Shown in pieces: positions 57,836 through 64,000 of a stretch of 64,000 bases of DNA (position 1 is its first letter; each line of letters begins with the position of its first letter). Made by a program: the position numbers and the translations under genes. This DNA comes from Hylemonella gracilis ATCC 19624 (GTDB taxonomy: Bacteria; Pseudomonadota; Gammaproteobacteria; Burkholderiales; Burkholderiaceae_C), in assembly GCF_000211835.1 (NCBI RefSeq), contig NZ_AEGR01000052.1, positions 124,001 through 188,000 on the forward strand, in the 5' to 3' direction. Below the pieces are notes generated by a model that saw nothing but the letters and a program-made list of their open reading frames with translations, ran no database searches and was not told the origin of the DNA.

Positions 57836-59341
57836 ATGTGTGGAATCGTCAGCGTTGTCAGCAACGCGCCTGTCAATCAACTCATCTACGACTCCTTGCT
57901 CCTGCTGCAGCACCGCGGCCAGGACGCGGCGGGCATCGTGACCCAGCAGGACCGCAAGTTCTTCATGCACAAAGCCAAGGGCATGGTGCGTGACGTGTTC
58001 CGCACGCGCAACATGCGTGCGCTGCCAGGCAACTGTGGCTTGGGACAGGTCCGTTATCCCACCGCCGGCAATGCCTACAGCGAGGAAGAGGCTCAACCCT
58101 TCTACGTTAACGCGCCCTTCGGCATCGTCCTGGTGCACAACGGCAATCTGACGAACGCGCAGGCCCTCAAGGCCGAGTTGTTCAGCACCGACCACCGCCA
58201 TATCAATACCGAGAGCGACACCGAAGTGCTGCTCAACGTGTTGGCCGATGAACTGGAAAAGGCCACACGTGGCAAAACTCTGCGCGTAGGCGATGTGTTC
58301 TCCGCCGTGCGCCAGGTGCACAAGCGCATCCGCGGCTCCTATGCCGTCATCGCGCTGATCGCAGGGCATGGTGTCCTGGCGTTCCGTGACCCCTATGGCA
58401 TTCGTCCTTTGTGCTTTGGACGCAACGCGGAAGGTGGCGTGATGATCGCCAGCGAATCCGTGGCCTTGGACGGCACGGGCCACACCCTCGAGCGCGACAT
58501 CGCGCCCGGCGAGGCGATCTTCGTCAACCTGGACGGCCAGATCAGCGCGCAGCAATGCGTGGACCTGCCACGCCTCAACCCCTGCATCTTTGAGTTCGTT
58601 TATTTGGCACGTCCCGATTCGGTGATGGATGGCATCTCGGTCTACCAGGCCCGTCTGAACCTGGGTGAATCGCTGGCCAAGCGCGTGATTTCGACCGTGC
58701 CGCCCAGCGAGATTGACGTGGTGATCCCGATCCCGGAATCCAGCCGTCCCAGCGCCATGCAGCTTGCGCAGCTGCTGGGCTTGCCGTACCGCGAGGGTTT
58801 CGTGAAGAACCGTTACGTCGGCCGTACCTTCATCATGCCGGGGCAGGGTGTGCGCAAAAAGAGCGTGCGTCAGAAGCTCAACGTTATCACCAGCGAGTTC
58901 AAGGGCCGCAACGTGCTGCTGGTGGACGACAGCATCGTGCGCGGCACTACCAGCCGCGAGATCGTGCAGATGGCGCGCGAAGCTGGGGCGAACAAGGTTT
59001 ACATGGCCAGCGCCGCGCCGCCCGTTCGCTACCCCAACGTCTACGGCATCGACATGCCCACGGTGGAAGAGCTGGTGGCCCATGGCCGCACGGTCGAAGA
59101 CGTGCGTCAGATCATCGGCGCTGACGCGCTGATTTACCAGGATGTGGATGGCATGAAGCAGGCCATCGGCAAACTCGGTACCAATCTCGCGAGTTTCGAG
59201 GCGTCCTGCTTCGATGGTGTCTACGTGACAGGCGACATCCAGGCCGAGGACATCGAGCGCATGAATTCCAACCGGGTCAAGGCCGAGGAGGACGATGTGG
59301 ACACCTCTCGGCTGGCCTTGCCCAACCATCGGGGCGATTAG
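57836..59341 (+). CDS. purF: Amidophosphoribosyltransferase
   Basis: First committed enzyme of purine synthesis, making phosphoribosylamine from PRPP and glutamine. It has 501 residues. Cys2, the N-terminal nucleophile of the glutaminase domain, is present (MCGIVSVVS). The PRPP-binding loop is VLLVDDSIVRGTTSREIV in the C-terminal domain. The stop TAG is directly followed by the metZ ATG with no gap. Confidence 0.97.
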   Translation: MCGIVSVVSNAPVNQLIYDSLLLLQHRGQDAAGIVTQQDRKFFMHKAKGMVRDVFRTRNMRALPGNCGLGQVRYPTAGNAYSEEEAQPFYVNAPFGIVLVHNGNLTNAQALKAELFSTDHRHINTESDTEVLLNVLADELEKATRGKTLRVGDVFSAVRQVHKRIRGSYAVIALIAGHGVLAFRDPYGIRPLCFGRNAEGGVMIASESVALDGTGHTLERDIAPGEAIFVNLDGQISAQQCVDLPRLNPCIFEFVYLARPDSVMDGISVYQARLNLGESLAKRVISTVPPSEIDVVIPIPESSRPSAMQLAQLLGLPYREGFVKNRYVGRTFIMPGQGVRKKSVRQKLNVITSEFKGRNVLLVDDSIVRGTTSREIVQMAREAGANKVYMASAAPPVRYPNVYGIDMPTVEELVAHGRTVEDVRQIIGADALIYQDVDGMKQAIGKLGTNLASFEASCFDGVYVTGDIQAEDIERMNSNRVKAEEDDVDTSRLALPNHRGD

Positions 59342-60550
59342 ATGAGCGGCAATCGACATGATGGCCTTCGGCTGCAGACGCTGGCGGTGCGTGCCGCCGT
59401 TGAACGCAGTCAGTACGGCGAGAATTCCGAGGCTCTTTACCTCACCAGCGGTTACGTGCAGCCCAGCGCCGAGGCCTCCGCGCGGCGTTTCGCGGGCGCG
59501 GAGGAGGGCTACACCTACGGGCGCTCCGGCAATCCCACGGTGACGAGTTTCGAGCAGCGGCTCTCCGCGCTGGAGGGCAGTGAGGCGACGATGGCCACGT
59601 CCTCGGGCATGTCGGCCATCATGCTGATGTGCTTTGCCTTGCTGAAGGCGGGTGACCACGTCGTGCTCTCGCAGTCCATGTTCGGCTCGACCCTCAAGCT
59701 GATCGGTTCCGAGTTCGCGCGCTTTGGTGTCGAATCGACCACGGTGCCGCAGACCGATCTCGCCGCCTGGAAGGCCGCCATCCGTCCGAACACCAGGCTC
59801 TTGTTCGCCGAGACGCCCACCAACCCGCTGACCGAAGTGTGTGACATCGCGGCACTGGCCGATTTGGCGCACAACGCGGGCGCCTGGCTCGCGGTCGACA
59901 ATTGTTTCGCCACGCCCGCCTTGCAGCGCCCCATCGACCTGGGGGCGGACATCGTCATGCATTCCGGCACCAAGTACCTGGATGGTCAGGGCCGTGTCAT
60001 GGCCGGCGCGCTTTGCGCGCCAGAAAAAATGGTGATCGAGAAGTTCCTGCCGGTGCAGAAGAACAGCGGCATGGTGCTCTCGCCCTTCAATGCCTGGGTC
60101 GTCCTCAAGGGCATGGAAACGCTGGACATCCGCATGAAGGCGCAAAGCGCGCTGACGCTGGAACTCGCGCAGTGGCTGGAGCAGCATCCCGCCGTGGCGC
60201 GGGTCTATTACCCGGGGCTGACCAGCCACCCCCAGCACGCACTCGCGATGCGGCAGATGAGTCTGGGCGGCGCGGTGCTGTCCTTCGAAGTCAAAGCCAA
60301 TGGACCAGAACAAGCACGCGCCCGCGCTTTCCACGTGCTGGATTCCATGCAGTTGCTGTCGCTGTGTACCAACTTGGGTGACACCAAGACCTTGCTGACC
60401 CATCCGGCGAGCACCTCGCATGGCAAGCTGTCCGAGGCGCAACGCCAGGCCGCGGGCATCGGCCAGGGCTTGATCCGCGTGGCCGTGGGACTGGAGCATC
60501 CGCAGGACGTGCAGGACGACATTGCCCGCGGCCTCAATACCTTGGCCTGA
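59342..60550 (+). CDS. metZ: O-succinylhomoserine sulfhydrylase
   Basis: PLP enzyme of 402 residues that makes homocysteine directly from O-succinylhomoserine (or O-acetylhomoserine) and sulfide. It belongs to the Cys/Met metabolism family: [23 protein letters not shown], the PLP Lys211 in [11 protein letters not shown], and the closing [14 protein letters not shown]. It abuts purF and precedes gltX by one base. In the purF–metZ arrangement of Burkholderiales and pseudomonads this gene is commonly called metZ. It links the window's sulfur theme to methionine synthesis and may be a target for sulfide from the sulfur island. Confidence 0.93.
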   Translation: MSGNRHDGLRLQTLAVRAAVERSQYGENSEALYLTSGYVQPSAEASARRFAGAEEGYTYGRSGNPTVTSFEQRLSALEGSEATMATSSGMSAIMLMCFALLKAGDHVVLSQSMFGSTLKLIGSEFARFGVESTTVPQTDLAAWKAAIRPNTRLLFAETPTNPLTEVCDIAALADLAHNAGAWLAVDNCFATPALQRPIDLGADIVMHSGTKYLDGQGRVMAGALCAPEKMVIEKFLPVQKNSGMVLSPFNAWVVLKGMETLDIRMKAQSALTLELAQWLEQHPAVARVYYPGLTSHPQHALAMRQMSLGGAVLSFEVKANGPEQARARAFHVLDSMQLLSLCTNLGDTKTLLTHPASTSHGKLSEAQRQAAGIGQGLIRVAVGLEHPQDVQDDIARGLNTLA

Positions 60551-60551
60551 T

Positions 60552-61955
60552 ATGACGACAAAAGTTAGAACCCGTTTCGCCCCATCCCCGACTGGCTTCA
60601 TCCACCTCGGCAACATCCGTTCGGCGCTCTACCCGTGGGCCTTCGCGCGCGCGAACCAGGGTACGTTCATCTTGCGCATTGAGGACACCGACCTGGAGCG
60701 TTCCACGCAGGCCGCCGTGGACGTGATCATCGAAGGCATGAAATGGTTGGGCCTAGACCATGACGAGGGTCCGTTCTACCAGATGCAGCGCATGGACCGC
60801 TACAAGCAGGTGCTGGCCGAGTTGCAAGCTGCGGGCCATGTCTATCCCTGCTACATGAGCGTGGAAGAGCTCGACGCGCTGCGCGAACGCCAGATGGCGG
60901 CCAAGCAAAAGCCCCGTTACGACGGTACCTGGCGCCCCGAGCCCGGCAAGACTCTGCCCCAGGTGCCCACGGGCGTGCAGCCGGTGCTGCGGTTCAAGAA
61001 TCCTCTGGGCGGTTTGGTGGTCTGGGACGACAAGGTCAAGGGCCGCATCGAGATCAGCAACGATGAGCTCGATGACCTGGTGATCGCACGTCCCGACGGT
61101 ACGCCCACCTACAACTTCTGCGTGGTGGTCGACGACATCGACATGGTCATCACCCATGTCATTCGTGGCGATGACCACGTCAACAACACGCCGCGCCAGA
61201 TCAACATCTTCCGCGCGCTCGGCAAGGAGCCACCGGTCTACGCCCACCTGCCCACCGTGCTGAACGAGCAGGGTGAGAAGATGAGCAAGCGCAACGGCGC
61301 CAAGCCCGTCACACAGTACCGCGACGAAGGCTATCTGTCCGATGCGATGGTGAACTACCTCGCGCGCCTGGGCTGGAGCCACGGCGACGACGAGATTTTC
61401 AGCCGTGCGCAGTTCCTGGAGTGGTTCAATTTGGACCACCTGGGCCGCAGCGCCGCGCAGTTCGACGAAGCCAAGCTGCGCTGGGTCAATGCCCAGCATT
61501 TGAAGGCGATGGCGGACGATGCGCTGGCCGTCCTGGTGGCAGAGCAACTTCAGAAGCGTGGCGTCGCGGTGGATGAGCGCCTGGTCGGCATCTGCGGGTT
61601 GTTCAAGGACCGTTGCGAAACCACCGTGGTGTTGGCGGACTGGGCCGAGAAGTTTTACGGCGACACGGTGGATGTCAGGCCGGAAGACCGCGCGCAGCAC
61701 CTGACCGAAATGATCCGTCCCGTCCTGTCGCAACTGGCGGACAAGCTTCAGGCGCTGGCAGCCTGGGACAAGGCGACCATCGCGGCGGCCATCAAAGATG
61801 TACTGGCTCAAAACAAGGACCAGGGCCTGAAGATGCCGCAACTGGCCATGCCGGTGCGCGTGCTGGTGCTGGGCACGCCGCAGACGCCGTCGCTCGATGC
61901 TGTGCTGTCGCTGCTGCCTCGTGAAAAAGTTTTGGTCCGCTTGCGTAGGTCGTGA
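60552..61955 (+). CDS. gltX: Glutamyl-tRNA synthetase
   Basis: Class I aminoacyl-tRNA synthetase charging tRNA-Glu, 467 residues. The HIGH-type signature is in [16 protein letters not shown] and the KMSKS-type loop in GEKMSKRNG, with an [10 protein letters not shown] segment between. ATG 60552 follows the metZ stop by one base; a start at 60522 would lie inside metZ. The tRNA-Glu gene lies 262 bases downstream. Confidence 0.97.
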   Translation: MTTKVRTRFAPSPTGFIHLGNIRSALYPWAFARANQGTFILRIEDTDLERSTQAAVDVIIEGMKWLGLDHDEGPFYQMQRMDRYKQVLAELQAAGHVYPCYMSVEELDALRERQMAAKQKPRYDGTWRPEPGKTLPQVPTGVQPVLRFKNPLGGLVVWDDKVKGRIEISNDELDDLVIARPDGTPTYNFCVVVDDIDMVITHVIRGDDHVNNTPRQINIFRALGKEPPVYAHLPTVLNEQGEKMSKRNGAKPVTQYRDEGYLSDAMVNYLARLGWSHGDDEIFSRAQFLEWFNLDHLGRSAAQFDEAKLRWVNAQHLKAMADDALAVLVAEQLQKRGVAVDERLVGICGLFKDRCETTVVLADWAEKFYGDTVDVRPEDRAQHLTEMIRPVLSQLADKLQALAAWDKATIAAAIKDVLAQNKDQGLKMPQLAMPVRVLVLGTPQTPSLDAVLSLLPREKVLVRLRRS

Positions 61956-61970
61956 TTTATCCCCTATAAT
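61941..61970 (+). promoter_or_regulatory. Sigma-70-type promoter of the tRNA cluster
   Basis: -35 TTGCGT (61941-61946) and perfect -10 TATAAT (61965-61970) are separated by 18 bases, about 93 bases before tRNA-Ala. The -35 overlaps the end of gltX. Confidence 0.75.
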
Positions 61971-62062
61971 TTGAGGCTCACGACGCTTCGGCGGTTGCTG
62001 AAAACGATGAAAGTCAGGATGAATGCGCAGCGTTAATCCGGCAGACGTCGAAAGCAACAAGC

Positions 62063-62138
<76 letters not shown>

Positions 62139-62217
62139 TCTGAGGCGTCGCGAGATGGTTAAGAAATTTTTGCAAGTGTCGCGAGATACTGGTGAGGATT
62201 TGGAAGTCCAAGGTTTT

Positions 62218-62293
62218 GACCCTATCGTCTAGAGGCCTAGGACATCACCCTTTCACGGTGAGTACCGGGGTTCGAATCCCCGTAGGGTCGCCA
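62218..62293 (+). tRNA. tRNA-Glu (TTC)
   Basis: 76 nucleotides with encoded CCA. Anticodon loop CTTTCAC with TTC on a TCACC/GGTGA stem; T arm GGGGTTCGAATCCCC; acceptor GACCCTA pairs with TAGGGTC. Confidence 0.97.
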
Positions 62294-62348
62294 AGTTTTG
62301 TGGCACTTGGCCGTTTGCGTCAGCGGGCGGCGAAAGTCACACCAACGC

Positions 62349-62425
62349 GGAGTGGTAGTTCAGTTGGTTAGAATACCGGCCTGTCACGCCGGGGGTCGCG
62401 GGTTCGAGTCCCGTCCACTCCGCCA
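62349..62425 (+). tRNA. tRNA-Asp (GTC)
   Basis: 77 nucleotides with encoded CCA. Anticodon loop CTGTCAC with GTC on a CCGGC/GCCGG stem; acceptor GGAGTGG pairs with CCACTCC; T arm GCGGGTTCGAGTCCCGT. Confidence 0.97.
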
Positions 62426-62433
62426 AGATACAA

Positions 62434-62466
62434 GGGCTTGCCGCTCACCAGTGGCAAGCCCTTTTC
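62434..62466 (+). terminator. Rho-independent terminator of the tRNA operon
   Basis: Stem GGGCTTGCC (62434-62442) pairs with GGCAAGCCC (62453-62461) over a ten-base loop, followed by a T-rich tail. It begins nine bases after tRNA-Asp. Confidence 0.92.
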
Positions 62467-62504
62467 TTTTGCCCCAGGCCTGCCTGATATCTGCTCAGAT
62501 CACC

Positions 62505-63230
62505 ATGCACCTGTTCTTCGCATTGTTCCGAGGTTTATTGGCCTGGATTCGACCGTGGCCAGTGAGGGTGCTGAGCACCGGGCTGGTGGTGATGGCGCCC
62601 TTGGGTTCGCTTGCCCAAATTCCGCTGACAAAAGCAGCGGCTCGGCCAGTGTCGCCGCAGGCGCTCATCAAGGTCCATGCCTACACCGAAGGAGGCGTCG
62701 CGGTTTTTCCGGTGCGCGATATCACTCGCAATCCCCATGTGATGCAGCGCTACGCCTGTGATGCCTGTGACTGGGCACCTCGCTTGGAACGCGCCGATTG
62801 GCGCACGACACCTCTGTTTCAACGCGAGTACGCCAAGGAGATCAACGCTGCGGCTCGCCGTTACCAGCTCGACCCCGCGCTGGTACGGGCGGTGATCCAC
62901 GCGGAGTCTAGTTTCAACGCGGGCGCGCGTTCCCCCAAGGGCGCGCGCGGTTTGATGCAGTTGATGCCCGCGACGGCGCGGGCACTAGGCGTGCGCCGAC
63001 CCCATGACCCTCGGGAAAACATCGATGGAGGCGCGCGCTATCTGGCTGAAATGCTCGCGCGTTTTCGCAATGATGTCAGCTTGGCCGCGGCCGCCTACAA
63101 CGCCGGCCCCCAGGCGGTCCAAGCCTATGCCGGGGTGCCTCCCTATGACGAGACGCGTGCGTACGTCCAGCGCGTTCGGGTGCTCTTGTACCGCTATCGC
63201 AGGGCGGCGCAACTCGACTGGCAGGGATGA
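62505..63230 (+). CDS. Lytic transglycosylase (SLT domain)
   Basis: Periplasmic peptidoglycan-cleaving enzyme of 241 residues. A signal peptide or anchor lies at the N-terminus (about residues 5-45), and the SLT/goose-lysozyme-like domain spans about 110-225. The catalytic Glu is in VIHAESSFNAGARSPKGARGLMQLMPATA, and the typical AAAYNAGPQAV segment follows. ATG 62505 is used because the longer frame runs through tRNA-Asp. A CxxC-like pair (YACDACDW) is in the linker. Confidence 0.9.
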   Translation: MHLFFALFRGLLAWIRPWPVRVLSTGLVVMAPLGSLAQIPLTKAAARPVSPQALIKVHAYTEGGVAVFPVRDITRNPHVMQRYACDACDWAPRLERADWRTTPLFQREYAKEINAAARRYQLDPALVRAVIHAESSFNAGARSPKGARGLMQLMPATARALGVRRPHDPRENIDGGARYLAEMLARFRNDVSLAAAAYNAGPQAVQAYAGVPPYDETRAYVQRVRVLLYRYRRAAQLDWQG

Positions 63231-63298
63231 ACTGCCGGGGGCAGGGTTGTTGACCCGGCCGCTGCGCAAAAGAAGTGCTTGGTCGACAATCTTCGGCC

Positions 63299-64000
63299 AT
63301 GGAAAACTTGCTACATCAATCCCCTCAGGGCGGCTCAATGGATAGCGCGTCGAGGCTTCCCGCCTATTCCCTGTTGGACCTGGTCGCCGTGCGCGACGGC
63401 GGTACCGTGCGCCAGGCGCTTGATCTGGCCGTGCGCACGGCACAGCACGTCGAGTCCCTGGGCTTCACCCGTTACTGGTTGGCCGAGCATCACAACATGC
63501 CTGGCATCGCGAGCTCTGCCACCGCCGTGCTGATTGGCCATGTCGCGGGTGCCACGCGGCGCATTCGAGTGGGTTCGGGCGGCATCATGCTGCCCAACCA
63601 TGCGCCGTTGACGGTGGCTGAGGCCTTCGGCACTTTGGCGGAGCTCTACCCAGGCCGTATTGATCTTGGGCTAGGCCGAGCGCCTGGCACCGACCCCATG
63701 ACCATGCGCGCGCTGCGGCGCGACCGCGTGGAGCGCGAAGAAGACTTCCCGCAAGACGTGGCCGAGTTGCAACGTCTGTTCGCGCCTGCGCAGCCTGGGC
63801 AGCGCTTGACCGCGACCCCTGGTGCGGGCACCAGCGTGCCGATTTGGTTGTTGGGTTCCAGCCTGTTTTCCGCGCGCTTGGCTGCCGAGCTCGGTCTGCC
63901 CTATGCCTTTGCTTCCCACTTCGCGCCTCGGTATCTCTTGCAGGCCTTGGAGCTGTACCGCAGCTTGTTCCGTCCTTCCGCCGTTCTCAGTCGTCCTTAT
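63299..64000 (+). CDS. Luciferase-like (LLM class) flavin oxidoreductase, partial
   Basis: Start of an FMN-dependent oxidoreductase cut by the window edge; 234 residues are visible from ATG 63299, with ATG 63338 (preceded by AGGGCGG) as an alternative. The bacterial luciferase fold is clear: [72 protein letters not shown]. It is of the 'alkane/limonene monooxygenase-like' group with MsnO8-type features. It is not the missing partner of the remnant at 21230, which belongs to another branch. Confidence 0.88.
   Translation, partial: MENLLHQSPQGGSMDSASRLPAYSLLDLVAVRDGGTVRQALDLAVRTAQHVESLGFTRYWLAEHHNMPGIASSATAVLIGHVAGATRRIRVGSGGIMLPNHAPLTVAEAFGTLAELYPGRIDLGLGRAPGTDPMTMRALRRDRVEREEDFPQDVAELQRLFAPAQPGQRLTATPGAGTSVPIWLLGSSLFSARLAAELGLPYAFASHFAPRYLLQALELYRSLFRPSAVLSRPY

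Noticed and set aside
57794-60616. A 940-codon open frame on the minus strand
   Set aside because: It lies opposite purF and metZ, both fully supported on the plus strand. Long antisense frames are usual in high-G+C coding DNA.

Overview
The window is a stretch of bacterial chromosome with high G+C. It looks like a betaproteobacterium of the order Burkholderiales, probably Comamonadaceae. The grounds are the cluster folC–SPOR protein–cvpA–purF–metZ, gltX next to tRNA-Ala/Glu/Asp, the kynBUA order, and GC-clamped palindromic repeats of a kind I recall from that family. The species cannot be fixed by reading alone. I see no phage, IS element, CRISPR array or rRNA.

Layout. 0.1–6.2 kb: a LysR regulator divergent from a probable operon (aldo/keto reductase, MFS exporter, secreted cupin–carboxymuconolactone decarboxylase fusion, lipoprotein alpha/beta hydrolase, MAPEG protein). 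6.2–8.6 kb: a FabF-type ketosynthase and a hotdog thioesterase, divergent from a MarR regulator with a palindromic operator between them. 8.7–11.6 kb: an MFS transporter and a coupled cupin/2-oxoglutarate dioxygenase pair.

11.7–21.3 kb is the most interesting part: one co-directional sulfur island. It holds a TauD-like dioxygenase, a complete sulfonate/taurine-type ABC importer, a rhodanese, an EpsC-type serine O-acetyltransferase, a family 2A encapsulin shell protein (SrpI-like), and a 689-residue cysteine desulfurase whose N-terminal ~277 residues are a low-complexity extension typical of encapsulin cargo. A SsuA-like binding protein follows, then an apparent remnant of an FMN-dependent monooxygenase. 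My reading is that the island imports organosulfur compounds, releases their sulfur, makes O-acetylserine for cysteine synthesis, and handles cysteine sulfur inside a protein nanocompartment. A second sulfonate-binding protein at 46.8 kb shares an upstream motif with the TauD-like gene, which suggests common sulfur-starvation control.

21.3–26.6 kb: homocysteine S-methyltransferase, an amino-acid ABC importer without an ATPase gene, an Lrp/AsnC regulator and an orphan binding protein paralogous to that of the sulfur island. 26.6–31.2 kb: a phytase-like esterase and the kynurenine operon kynBUA. 31.4–33.1 kb: RhlE helicase. 33.4–34.8 kb: an unrecognised lipoprotein of lower G+C. 34.9–41.3 kb: a complete polar amino-acid ABC importer, then an NMT1-type ABC importer with a nucleoside deaminase. 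41.6–50.5 kb: a small membrane protein, a 3-hydroxyisobutyrate-dehydrogenase-like enzyme, a UvrD/Rep helicase with an in-frame palindromic repeat, a second unknown lipoprotein, SsuA, an RsmB-like methyltransferase and a fatty acid desaturase. 50.7–64 kb is mostly housekeeping: ridA, argG, ppnP, a TraF-like outer-membrane protein, a Spx/ArsC-like protein, folC–SPOR–cvpA–purF–metZ, gltX, three tRNAs, a lytic transglycosylase and the start of a luciferase-like oxidoreductase cut by the window edge.
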